From Nitrospira bacterium HGW-Nitrospira-1 (GTDB taxonomy: Bacteria; Nitrospirota; Thermodesulfovibrionia; Thermodesulfovibrionales; UBA6898), in NCBI GenBank assembly GCA_002839535.1, contig PGYF01000004.1, positions 11,588 through 34,660 on the forward strand: a stretch of 23,073 bases of DNA. The letters run 5' to 3'. Below the pieces are notes generated by a model, which did not search any database, was not told the origin of the DNA, and saw nothing but the letters and a program-made list of their open reading frames with translations. This document shows, one piece after another, positions 1-7,195 of the stretch. The first letter of the stretch is position 1. Each line of letters begins with the position of its first letter. The position numbers and the translations under genes were made by a program.

Positions 1-153
1 ACCTCCGTCCCTTTTATGGCAAAATACAACTAAAGGCTTCGGAAACACGGTGAATCTCCCGGCCGTAGGACGCTCTCAGGGCTGTGAGCGGATAGCGTGA
101 GGGTTAATTGAGGACGGGATTAATGATACCTAATTGGGGACGTTGATACCTAA
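1..153. mobile_element. Probable end of an insertion sequence abutting the rhs fragment
   Basis: No convincing gene is seen here. The sequence TGATACCTAA occurs twice, at 124-133 and 144-153, each preceded by GGACG (112-116 and 138-142). Repeated short sites of this kind at an element's edge are common where a transposase binds. Directly after the second copy the reading frame becomes Rhs core sequence, so the left part of that gene has been replaced. A reading frame open from the window edge ends at a TGA at 107-109 and has no recognisable product. The element family cannot be named from the end alone, and its transposase would lie left of the window. Seen: the repeats and the abrupt junction. 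Inferred: that they mark an IS terminus. Confidence 0.4.
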
Positions 154-879
154 CGAGTTTTGAATTTGAGTGATGCCACAGGCAAGATTGTCTGGAAGGC
201 GGATTACAAACCGTTTGGAGAGGAGAAGGCGGTTACGGGAACTTTTGAGAACAACAAACGATTTGTCGGCAAAGAAAAAGATGTTGAAACCGGGCTCAAT
301 TATTTTGGCGCGAGGTATCTGAAGGACAAGATTGGAAGGTTTACGAGTGTTGATCCTGTGGGGACGGGAAATCCTGTAACAAGCAAGACAAACGGAAAGA
401 TGCTGCTGAACCCACAGAAGATAAACAGATATTCCTATGCTTTGAATAATCCGTATCGGTATGTTGATCCGGATGGGAAATGGCCGGAGCAAGTCCATAA
501 TACAATCATATCGAGAGCATTTGGCGAAGGGAAATATAAACTCTCGCCTTCTGCAATTTCAGCTATGCAGCGTGGGAGCATCAAGGCCGATTCGATGAAA
601 TATCAGAATGCAACACATAATTATATGCATGCAATGCGGATGTCGGGACAGAGTGCTGAGGCGGCGGCAGGACAGACGGTTAACTATATCATGGGGAAAG
701 TAGGCGAATATAAAACATCGATGGCAGCGGGGAATACAGATAAGGCATACGAAGCGCTTGGCATGGCTATGCATCCGCTTATGGATAATACTTCGCCTTC
801 TCATGAGGGGTTTCAGGAGTGGAGTCTGATTCCTTTGATAAATGCTGGAATTCATAACTGCATTTTTTGGCTTAAATGA
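154..879 (+). pseudogene. 3' fragment of an Rhs/YD-repeat protein with a zinc phospholipase-like tip
   Basis: The frame is open from about 154 with no ATG near its start; a TTG at 160 gives 239 residues. The first 108 residues are the end of the Rhs core: DATGKIVW, YKPFGE, KRFVGKEKD, GLNYFGARYL, GRFTSVDP and YSYALNNPYRYVDPDGKW. The core marks where the variable C-terminal toxin tip begins. The tip (about 109-239) has H113, D144, H153, H157, then H205-x3-D209 and H215 in MHPLMDNTSPSHEGF. This pattern resembles the metal ligands of zinc-dependent phospholipase C/P1 nuclease-like domains. Rhs proteins are normally well over 1000 residues; the beta-cage-forming repeats and any export region are missing, so this is a dead fragment unless the rest is elsewhere. 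The last ~18 residues look unlike a domain end, so the 3' side may be truncated too. No immunity gene is seen downstream. Confidence 0.75.
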
Positions 880-905
880 AATAATAGGATACTAACCAGC
901 CCGAA

Positions 906-928
906 GTTTTCAGTGATAACCTGAAAAC
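906..928. repeat. Inverted repeat between the rhs fragment and ispG
   Basis: GTTTTCAG (906-913) and CTGAAAAC (921-928) form a perfect 8 bp stem around a 7-base loop. It lies 14 bases past the ispG stop on the minus strand. There is no T run after it on either strand, so a classical intrinsic terminator is not supported. A related sequence, ACCTGAAAAC preceded by CGAAG, occurs at about 11050-11070, so this may be part of a dispersed repeat or an IS remnant. Confidence 0.4.
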
Positions 929-942
929 CTTTCACATTCAGT

Positions 943-2016
943 CTATCCAGTTGAGCAGTTACACTTATTGATCTCTTCCATTAATTCGTTCAGCAGATCC
1001 TTTTCTTCTACCCTCTTGATGATCCGCCCTTTTCTGAAGAGCAGGCCGATACCTTTTCCTCCTGCGATGCCGATGTCTGCTTCCAGTGCCTCGCCAGGGC
1101 CGTTTACCACACAGCCCATGACTGCAACGGTTATAGGTTTGTCGATATTTTTCAGGCGGGCCTCTACTTTTGAGGCAAGGCCCCTGAGATTGATCTGACA
1201 TCTCCCGCAGGTCGGGCAGGAAATGATATTTGCTCCCTTTTCCCTGAGCCCCAGCGATTTGAGGATTTCATATGCGACCCTGATTTCTTCGCGGGGATCG
1301 GCTGACAGGGAAACCCTCACGGTGTCTCCTATGCCCTCAGCCAGGAGTATGCCGAGGCCGACCGAGCTTTTAACAATGCCGGTGAATGATGGCCCTGCCT
1401 CTGAGACGCCTATGTGCAGCGGGTATCTGAATCTGCGTGAGAAAAACCTGTAGGCGTCAACTGTCGTCGGGACATTCGATGCCTTGAGCGAGACCTTTAT
1501 CTCCCTGAAGTTCAGTTGCTCAAGGATATTGATATGCTCTTCTGCGCTTTCCACAAGCGCCTCGGGAGTTGGATGCCCGTATTTTGCGAGGAGCTTTTTT
1601 GAAAGAGACCCTGCGTTTACGCCGATCCGTATCGGCACATGCCTGTCAGACGCTGCTGAAACAACCTCTGCCACCTTCCATCGGGCACCGATATTGCCGG
1701 GGTTGATTCGCAGGCTATCCACCCCCTGGTTTATTGCCTCAAGTGCGAGCCTCCAGTCAAAGTGTATATCTGCAATAACCGGTATGGTTACAGATTTTCT
1801 TATACTGCCGAGGGCCTTTGCGGCATCGAGGTCCGGGACTGCTATCCTTATAATCTCACAGCCTGCTTTTTCAAGGGACTTTATCTGCCTGACCGTGGTT
1901 TTCACATCTGAAGTATCTGTCTTGGTCATGGACTGGACAGAGATCGGGCTGCCTCCGCCAACAGGCACATTGCCGACAAATATCTTCCTTGTTCTTTTAC
2001 GAGCCGCCATTTTCAT
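943..2016 (-). CDS. ispG: 4-hydroxy-3-methylbut-2-enyl-diphosphate synthase IspG (GcpE)
   Basis: This enzyme reduces methylerythritol cyclodiphosphate to HMBPP in the MEP isoprenoid pathway, in the cytoplasm, using a [4Fe-4S] cluster. The 357-residue product has the N-terminal TIM-barrel motifs (GGGSPISVQSMTKTDT at 20-35, ADIHFD at 82-87, RINPGNIG at 103-110). The C-terminal cluster-binding part has C267 and C270 in CPTCGRC, C302 in GCVVNGPGEA and the expected Glu at 309. Length fits the bacterial form without the large insert of plants. It begins inside the end of mltG: ATGAAAATGGCG starts at 2016 and overlaps that gene by 20 bases, with no clear ribosome site, so translational coupling is likely. 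A second ATG two codons on (2010) is equally possible. An additional C273 and a CNC tail (352-354) are unremarkable oddities. Confidence 0.97.
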   Translation of the reverse strand: MKMAARKRTRKIFVGNVPVGGGSPISVQSMTKTDTSDVKTTVRQIKSLEKAGCEIIRIAVPDLDAAKALGSIRKSVTIPVIADIHFDWRLALEAINQGVDSLRINPGNIGARWKVAEVVSAASDRHVPIRIGVNAGSLSKKLLAKYGHPTPEALVESAEEHINILEQLNFREIKVSLKASNVPTTVDAYRFFSRRFRYPLHIGVSEAGPSFTGIVKSSVGLGILLAEGIGDTVRVSLSADPREEIRVAYEILKSLGLREKGANIISCPTCGRCQINLRGLASKVEARLKNIDKPITVAVMGCVVNGPGEALEADIGIAGGKGIGLLFRKGRIIKRVEEKDLLNELMEEINKCNCSTG

Positions 2017-3025
2017 CTTTTGCGTTATATTTTATCTCCTGTTGGCGCTGCCTGTAGAGTTTTACAGCCTGCATATGCTCTTTGGCTGTAGTGGAAAACT
2101 GGTGGGTACGGTCGTCCTGTGAAACAAAATATATATACGGCGCATCATCCGGATAGAGCGCCGCCATGATTGACTTCAAACCTGGCGATGCGATCGGCCC
2201 AGGCGGCAGTCCTTTTATCTGATAGGTGTTGTAAGGGGTCTTGCGCAGCAGATCACTTTTTGTTATCTTTTCCTTTGAACTTTTTATGCCGTAAATTGCC
2301 GTAGGGTCTGCCTGCAGCAGCATCTTTTTTTTCAGACGGTTGTGATAAACAGCAGAGATCAGGGGACGCTCTGAATCTACTACCGCCTCTTTTTCGATAA
2401 TCGAGGCCAGGGTCAGCGCCTCGTTTTCCGTCATGCCGATGTCTTCCATCCGGGCGAGCATTTCAGAAGAAAATTTTTCCCGCATCTTGTCGATCATGCT
2501 CCTGACAGCATCTTCAGGCGGAACGCCTTTGGGGATTTTATAGGTATCCGGGAATATATAGCCTTCAATGCTTTTTGCTTCTATTTCGCAGGAGTTCAGG
2601 AAACCAGGGTCTTTCGCAAGCTTCATAAAGTCTTCTTTCTGCATGATCCCGGTTTTTTCAAAGTGTTCGGATATCTCCAGGAGTGAGTCACCCTCAAGAA
2701 TTTTTATCTCATATTCGATTATTTGTCCCCGGCGTATTATTTTAAATATGTCAATAGGGCCCATATTGCTCCATATCGAGTAAAAGCCGGCCATGATCTT
2801 TCTGTCTGCCCCTGTCAGCCTTCCGGCAAGCAGAAAGATGTTTTTGTCACGTATCAGTTTCTGGTCATAAAGGATTTCTATCGCCTGCCTGAAGGTCGCC
2901 CCCCGGGGTATTTCTATCTCGATATTCCTGCCCCCTGGTTGTACAGGCACGAACAACTCAAATGCAATATACGAGAAGACCATTAAAAAGACGCTCGTCA
3001 ATATGATGGAAAGGTTTTTTTTCAT
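1997..3025 (-). CDS. mltG: Endolytic peptidoglycan transglycosylase MltG
   Basis: MltG cleaves nascent glycan strands at the outer face of the inner membrane and is thought to terminate glycan polymerisation. The 342-residue protein has a short cytoplasmic start and one membrane segment (about 5-27). A LysM-like region follows (about 35-150, including EGDSLLEIS). The YceG catalytic domain carries EGYIFPDTY (154-162), ASIIEKEA (207-214, with the catalytic Glu in the EKE at 211-213), YHNRL, ADPTAIYG (239-246), YNTY and GLPPGPIASPG (272-282). Start ATG at 3025 places the charged MKKN ahead of the membrane segment; no strong ribosome site is visible. It overlaps ispG by 20 bases and is separated from the upstream groEL by a hairpin. 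Confidence 0.95.
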   Translation of the reverse strand: MKKNLSIILTSVFLMVFSYIAFELFVPVQPGGRNIEIEIPRGATFRQAIEILYDQKLIRDKNIFLLAGRLTGADRKIMAGFYSIWSNMGPIDIFKIIRRGQIIEYEIKILEGDSLLEISEHFEKTGIMQKEDFMKLAKDPGFLNSCEIEAKSIEGYIFPDTYKIPKGVPPEDAVRSMIDKMREKFSSEMLARMEDIGMTENEALTLASIIEKEAVVDSERPLISAVYHNRLKKKMLLQADPTAIYGIKSSKEKITKSDLLRKTPYNTYQIKGLPPGPIASPGLKSIMAALYPDDAPYIYFVSQDDRTHQFSTTAKEHMQAVKLYRQRQQEIKYNAKDENGGS

Positions 3026-3080
3026 ATACTGTTAGGATGACAAATAAGCCATTGAAATGTAAAGGAAGAAGGCCCAAATA

Positions 3081-3105
3081 GAAAGCGGGGCATGGCCCCG
3101 CTTTC
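3081..3105 (-). terminator. Hairpin terminator candidate downstream of groEL
   Basis: GAAAGCGGGGC (3081-3091) and GCCCCGCTTTC (3095-3105) form a perfect 11 bp stem with a 3-base loop. It lies 24 bases past the groEL stop. On the minus strand the stem ends in TTTC followed by TATTTGGG, a weak U-tract, so it is a plausible intrinsic terminator of the groESL operon, perhaps leaky into mltG. Confidence 0.6.
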
Positions 3106-3128
3106 CAGAGAATTAAAGATATGAAAAC

Positions 3129-4763
3129 TTAGTACATTCCGCCCATTCCGCCGCCCGGAGGCATACCCGGCATCTCAGGCTTTTCCTCAGGAAGATCGGT
3201 TATCATCACGGATGTGGTGAGCATCAGTGATGCTACTGACGAAGCGTTCTGAAGGGCGTATCTGGTCACCTTTGTCGGATCGATAATCCCTGCCTTCAGC
3301 ATGTCGACATACTCTTCTCTTGTTGCATCAAACCCGTAGTTTGCTTCCTTGGAGGATTTGACCTTCTCGACGATTACCGATGGTTCGAGGCCGGTGTTAT
3401 AGATGATCTGACGAATCGGCTCCTCGAGCGCCCTTTTCAGGATATCAACGCCGACGTTCTGGTCGTGGTTATCGAGCTTCAGTCCTTTTAAGGCGCTGAT
3501 GCAACGTAACAATGCAACGCCTCCGCCAGGGACAACACCTTCCTCAACGGCAGCCCTTGTGGCATGGAGCGCATCCTCCACCCTTGCCTTTTTCTCCTTC
3601 ATCTCGGTCTCTGTATAAGCTCCGACATTGATCACCGCAACTCCGCCGACGATCTTTGCGAGCCGCTCCTGAAGTTTTTCCTTGTCATAATCAGAGGTAG
3701 TCTCATCGATCTGGGCCTTAATCTGTTTTACCCTGCCCTGAATTTTTGCGTGATCCCCTGCGCCTTCAACGATAGTTGTGTTCTCTTTGTCGATAGTAAC
3801 CTTCTTGGCCTTTCCAAGGTCGGCCACTTTGACGCTCTCAAGCTTGATTCCGAGGTCTTCGGAAATTACCGTGCCGCCGGTAAGTGTAGCGATATCTTCG
3901 AGCATTGCCTTGCGCCTGTCGCCAAATCCCGGGGCCTTGACAGCGCATACCTGTATGGTGCCTCTTAACTTATTGACGACCAGTGTGGCAAGCGCCTCTC
4001 CCTCGACGTCTTCAGAGATGATCATTAAGGGTTTGCCCATCTTTGCAGTCTGTTCCAGGATGGGAAGCAGGTCTTTCATCGAGGATATCTTCTTCTCATG
4101 CAGGAGGATAAAAACGTCTTCGAGGACGCACTCCATCCTCTCAGGGTCTGTTACAAAGTATGGGGAGGAGTAGCCCCTGTCAAACTGCATTCCCTCTACA
4201 ACATCAAGAGAGGTTGCCATGCTCTTTGCCTCTTCAACGGTTATTACGCCGTCCTTGCCGACTTTGTCCATCGCCTCTGCGATCAGTTCTCCGATTGACG
4301 GGTCGTTGTTTGCAGAGATCGTTCCTACCTGTGCGATCTCCTTTTTGTCCTGAACTGTCCTGCTGATTTTTTTGAGTTCCTCAACGATCTTATCAACGCC
4401 TTTTTCAATGCCTCGCTTGATATCCATTGGATTGGAGCCGGCAACAACGTGCTTGATTCCGCCGCTGTATATCGCATGAGCCAAAACTGTGGCTGTTGTC
4501 GTGCCGTCGCCGGCAACATCAGAGGTCTTGCTTGCTACTTCTCTGACGAGTTGTGCGCCCATATTTTCAAAAGGGTCTTTCAGTTCAATTTCCTTTGCTA
4601 CTGTGACGCCGTCTTTTGTTATGGTTGGCGCGCCGTATTTTTTGTCTATGATAACGTTTTTGCCTTTCGGTCCGAGGGTTGCCGAGACCGCGTTTGTAAG
4701 CAGCGTAATACCCTTCAGTATTGAGCTTCTCGCTGCTTCATCAAAAAGAAGCTGTTTTGCCAT
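3129..4763 (-). CDS. groEL: Chaperonin GroEL (60 kDa)
   Basis: GroEL forms the double-ring ATP-dependent folding chamber in the cytoplasm. The 544-residue product shows the family's ATP site (ATLGPKGKNV at 28-37, DGVTVAKEI at 51-59, GDGTTT at 85-90), an apical domain with the substrate-binding face (RGYSSPYFVTD) and the VEEGVVPGGGVALL block. It ends in the flexible Gly-Met-rich tail GGGMGGMY. Length is normal and no residue is evidently missing. The ATG at 4763 follows a strong GGAGG site. It is the second gene of the groESL operon, 43 bases after groES, and should be controlled from the CIRCE operator upstream of groES. Confidence 0.99.
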   Translation of the reverse strand: MAKQLLFDEAARSSILKGITLLTNAVSATLGPKGKNVIIDKKYGAPTITKDGVTVAKEIELKDPFENMGAQLVREVASKTSDVAGDGTTTATVLAHAIYSGGIKHVVAGSNPMDIKRGIEKGVDKIVEELKKISRTVQDKKEIAQVGTISANNDPSIGELIAEAMDKVGKDGVITVEEAKSMATSLDVVEGMQFDRGYSSPYFVTDPERMECVLEDVFILLHEKKISSMKDLLPILEQTAKMGKPLMIISEDVEGEALATLVVNKLRGTIQVCAVKAPGFGDRRKAMLEDIATLTGGTVISEDLGIKLESVKVADLGKAKKVTIDKENTTIVEGAGDHAKIQGRVKQIKAQIDETTSDYDKEKLQERLAKIVGGVAVINVGAYTETEMKEKKARVEDALHATRAAVEEGVVPGGGVALLRCISALKGLKLDNHDQNVGVDILKRALEEPIRQIIYNTGLEPSVIVEKVKSSKEANYGFDATREEYVDMLKAGIIDPTKVTRYALQNASSVASLMLTTSVMITDLPEEKPEMPGMPPGGGMGGMY

Positions 4764-4806
4764 TGTTTATTCCTCCTTGAAAAATGTTGGATAAGTTTGA
4801 TTTGGT

Positions 4807-5070
4807 TTAGTTCTGGATAATGCCGAGAATGTCTTCTTCTTTGATAATCAGGTATTCATTGTTGTCAATGTTTATCTTGGATCCGGAGTATTTGTCGAAA
4901 AGAATGACGTCGCCGACTTTAATCTCCTTCACTTCCGACCCGACAGCCTCAATAACTCCTTTTTGAGGTTTTTCTTTGGCAGACTCCGGGATGTAGATGC
5001 CGCCGGCTGTTTTTTCCGCCTCATCGGAGTATTTTACGAATACTCTGTCTTTCAGTGGTTTGAATTTCAT
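4807..5070 (-). CDS. groES: Co-chaperonin GroES (10 kDa)
   Basis: GroES caps the GroEL cage. The product starts MKFKPLKDRVFVKY and contains AGGIYIPESAKEKPQKG (the mobile-loop and roof area), VGDVILFDKYSG and the end YLIIKEEDILGI, all standard for the family. The chosen ATG at 5070 gives 87 residues and sits 7-8 bases after AAGGAGA. An upstream in-frame start at 5115 would add 15 residues with no homology and would overlap the CIRCE operator, so I reject it. First gene of the groESL operon. Confidence 0.98.
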   Translation of the reverse strand: MKFKPLKDRVFVKYSDEAEKTAGGIYIPESAKEKPQKGVIEAVGSEVKEIKVGDVILFDKYSGSKINIDNNEYLIIKEEDILGIIQN

Positions 5071-5108
5071 AACTGGTTCTCCTTTCTTTATTATTGAGTT
5101 TTGGTTTA

Positions 5109-5135
5109 TTAGCACTCACATGCGTTGAGTGCTAA
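5109..5135. promoter_or_regulatory. CIRCE operator (HrcA binding site)
   Basis: TTAGCACTC-N9-GAGTGCTAA, an exact match to the CIRCE consensus with 9-base arms. It lies 39 bases upstream of the groES ATG and overlaps the -10 hexamer by two bases. By established knowledge HrcA binds CIRCE and represses groESL until heat or misfolding titrates the repressor. The hrcA gene is not in this window. Confidence 0.96.
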
Positions 5136-5162
5136 TATACTAAAAAATATAATTTAAAGCAA
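5134..5162 (-). promoter_or_regulatory. Housekeeping-type promoter of groES-groEL
   Basis: Reading the minus strand: TTGCTT (-35, 5157-5162), a 17-base spacer, then TATATT (-10, 5134-5139). The predicted start site falls inside the CIRCE element, which explains repression. The -35 hexamer lies at the border of the transposase relic that begins near 5163. Confidence 0.75.
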
Positions 5163-5581
5163 GACCTTTTTGCAGGGGGGCAGGAAAAGCATCGTCAGGA
5201 GGGGAAAGCGTTTATTCCTGAAGCGAACGTCCATCTCAAGGCCCTTGGCATAATCAACAAAGAACTGATCGGCTTTGAAAGCAGCGGGGAAGAAACAGCC
5301 ACCCTGGATATGGATGCGACCTTGTCTGCAACATGGAAGAACCAAGCCTTATATAGTTACAAGGGGAACAAGGCCTATCAACCGCTCAACACCTATCAGA
5401 TACCGCTGGTTATCAGCATGACCTGTTTGGATACTGCGACAAAGAGGATAACAAACGCTTTGGCAAGATAGAGTTTGCTATCGGCTGCGATGTAACACAG
5501 GAGTTCCGCAGGGCAGTATCCGAAGTTTCTGAAGAAGATTGGAGACCAGTTTTTCGTAAGGTCAAAAAAAGAGCCCTCTGA
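5163..5581 (+). pseudogene. IS1380-type transposase relic, deleted and frameshifted
   Basis: Two adjacent frames carry pieces of one transposase. The first (5163 to about 5398) reads EGKAFIPEANVHLKALG, ATLDMDATLSATW and YSYKGNKAYQPLNTY, including the DMDAT block around the first catalytic Asp. The second (5399-5581) reads DTAGYQHDLFGYCDKE, RFGKIEFAIGCDVT and EEDWRPVFRKVKKRAL before TGA. In intact IS1380 family proteins about 50-60 residues separate NTY from the DTAGYQH block, so there is an internal deletion that also shifts the frame. Both the N-terminal part and everything after KKRAL are missing. No target duplication or terminal repeat was found. It is the only content of the 500-base gap between groES and the siroheme gene apart from a terminator. 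Confidence 0.8.
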
Positions 5582-5587
5582 TCGCTT

Positions 5588-5611
5588 AAAAATCACCCGG
5601 CGCCGGGGGTG
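5588..5611 (-). terminator. Intrinsic terminator of the bamD-like/siroheme operon
   Basis: On the minus strand, CACCC, a GC-rich centre that can itself pair (CCGGCGCC), and GGGTG form a stem followed by ATTTTT. It lies 64 bases after the stop of the precorrin-2 dehydrogenase gene. The A run on the plus strand (5588-5592) supports leftward use only. Confidence 0.6.
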
Positions 5612-5674
5612 CACTTATTTTGATGGTGGATTGTGGAAGGGATAGTTCTTTCCACAAAAACGCAGAAAAAAGTT

Positions 5675-6313
5675 TTACAGCTTTTCCCCGGTTAATTTTC
5701 TGAACCTGGCCAGCACAGACTGTGTAACTGCATCCAGCCCATTCCTCCGCAGCGTATCCGGCATATCTCCGGAAGCCAGGCTCTTGAGGAACTTTTTTCT
5801 TGCTGCTTTATTGGCGATCTCCTCGATCGCGCGGGATCTGAGCGCTTTGACAAACCCAAGGTAATCGGAAAAGACTGTCCCGTATAATTTCTCGATCTCT
5901 TTCCTGACAGCCTTCGCAAAGGCGGGGCTTGTACCGCCTGTTGATATTGCAAAAACCAGCGGCCCGCGCTTCACAATAGAGGGCGCAATGAAATTACACT
6001 CCGAAGGCATATCGACTACATTCAGGAGACCTGGAGCATCTTCTGCAACCTTTGTGTTCACTTCCGGCGAATCCGTAGCAGCGATCACCAAAAAACTGTC
6101 TTTCAGATCGCCAGGTCTGTAGGCGCGTGATATATGACGTATGCGTTTTGCCTCTTTTTCCTTCCGGAGCCTTCCGGTCAGCAGCGGACTGATGACAGTG
6201 ACATCTGCGCCGGCCTTTCGCAGCGTCAGCGCCTTGCGCTCGGCAACCTTGCCTCCGCCCACAACAACCACTTTTTTCCCCTGGAGATTAAGAAATGCAG
6301 GATAATAATTCAT
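5675..6313 (-). CDS. Precorrin-2 dehydrogenase / sirohydrochlorin ferrochelatase
   Basis: This is the stand-alone form of the CysG N-terminal module (Met8p/SirC type). It oxidises precorrin-2 to sirohydrochlorin with NAD and may insert iron, for siroheme or, in some anaerobes, alternative haem synthesis. The 212 residues show FLNLQGKKVVVVGGGKVAERKA-like Rossmann motifs (GGGKVAERK at 19-27), ATDSPEVN and VVDMPSECNFIAPS with the conserved Asp. STGGTSPAFAK follows, and then the helical dimerisation and C-terminal part. The SAM-methyltransferase half of E. coli CysG is absent, as in most such short proteins. It starts 20 bases after the BamD-like gene and is probably cotranscribed with it. The ribosome site is weak. 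Whether it chelates iron cannot be read from the sequence. Confidence 0.93.
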   Translation of the reverse strand: MNYYPAFLNLQGKKVVVVGGGKVAERKALTLRKAGADVTVISPLLTGRLRKEKEAKRIRHISRAYRPGDLKDSFLVIAATDSPEVNTKVAEDAPGLLNVVDMPSECNFIAPSIVKRGPLVFAISTGGTSPAFAKAVRKEIEKLYGTVFSDYLGFVKALRSRAIEEIANKAARKKFLKSLASGDMPDTLRRNGLDAVTQSVLARFRKLTGEKL

Positions 6314-6333
6314 ACCAAAGAGAAAGAGACAAT

Positions 6334-7101
6334 TTATTTCTTTGCAGCCTTCTTCAGCGAAGAAAGCTCTTTTTTTGCATCAGCGGCAAGCCGGCTGTTT
6401 GGGTACTTTTCGATTAAACGGTTCAGATACAATTCAGCCTTTTCAGGATCACCGGCCTTTTTATAGGCAATGCCAAGATTCAGCAGCAGGGGTTCCTCTT
6501 TCTTGTAATCGGGAAACTTCCGCAGGAGAGTTTCAAACCGGCTGATAGCAGCCTTGTAAGAGCCGTTCTGCAGATAGAACTCGCCTACCAGAAATTCATG
6601 GTCAGCCATTGTGTTTCTGCACTTTTCTATTCTGAGTTCGATCAGGTCTTTATAGGGATTCCGGGGAAAATCCTTCTTTAATTTCTCAAATTCCTCAAGC
6701 GCCTTATGAGCGCCGCCGTATCCGTTCTCAGGGCTTTCTATCTGGTTGAAATATATCATCGCTATCTGATACTGAGCATACGCTGCGTGTCTGTGGTTAG
6801 GGTATATTTCGAGGAATCTCCTGTATTCTGCAACGGCGAGTTCCGGCTCCCCTTCCTTCACATACGCATCGGCTATCCTGAGCTGCGCAAGGGGGGCATA
6901 TTTTTTTGTCAGGTCCCTGTTCTTGACCTCAAGCAGCAACGCCCTTGCCTTTTCATACTCCTTGTCATCTATGAGCTTGTTGGCCTTCTCGAAAGAGCCC
7001 TCTGCATTGAACTCCTCTTGAGCAGTTTTCACCGGCGCATGAACCGAGCAGGCAAAGACAAAAAACAACACCAGTATGATAAAAAATATCCTTGATTTCA
7101 T
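6334..7101 (-). CDS. bamD: BamD/YfiO-like outer-membrane assembly lipoprotein (TPR)
   Basis: A 255-residue lipoprotein: MKSR, a hydrophobic stretch and the lipobox VFAC with Cys18. It is followed by tetratricopeptide-like helices, for example YAPLAQLRIADAYVKEGE, AVAEYRRFLEIYPNHRHA and AELYLNRLIEKYPNS. The order and the phrase AEYRRFLEIYPNHRHAAYAQYQIA match the outer-membrane assembly lipoprotein family that includes BamD. BamD supports BamA in inserting beta-barrels. A more general TPR lipoprotein (CpoB/YbgF-like) is the main alternative, but the lipid anchor favours BamD. A promoter lies just upstream, with its -10 only 6 bases from the ATG, so the message may be leaderless. The gene is followed closely by the siroheme gene. 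Confidence 0.8.
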   Translation of the reverse strand: MKSRIFFIILVLFFVFACSVHAPVKTAQEEFNAEGSFEKANKLIDDKEYEKARALLLEVKNRDLTKKYAPLAQLRIADAYVKEGEPELAVAEYRRFLEIYPNHRHAAYAQYQIAMIYFNQIESPENGYGGAHKALEEFEKLKKDFPRNPYKDLIELRIEKCRNTMADHEFLVGEFYLQNGSYKAAISRFETLLRKFPDYKKEEPLLLNLGIAYKKAGDPEKAELYLNRLIEKYPNSRLAADAKKELSSLKKAAKK

Positions 7102-7107
7102 TCTATT

Positions 7108-7137
7108 ATTAAAACTGTAAACCTTGTTTTAAGTCAA
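7108..7137 (-). promoter_or_regulatory. Promoter of the bamD-like gene
   Basis: Minus strand: TTGACT (7132-7137), an 18-base spacer, TTTAAT (7108-7113). The ATG of the bamD-like gene begins 6 bases after the -10, so a start site at normal distance would fall on or next to the A of ATG. No ribosome site is present between them. Confidence 0.5.
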
Positions 7138-7195
7138 GGCGTCATCGGGATAGTATTATTAAGTTTTGAAGAGATATTTCAACCGGCCATCAAGA

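Noticed and set aside
130..498. 122-codon minus-strand frame
   Set aside because: Antisense shadow of the Rhs core, which has clear family motifs on the plus strand.
4449..4794. Plus-strand frames over groEL
   Set aside because: Shadows of groEL, whose full-length frame is unambiguous.
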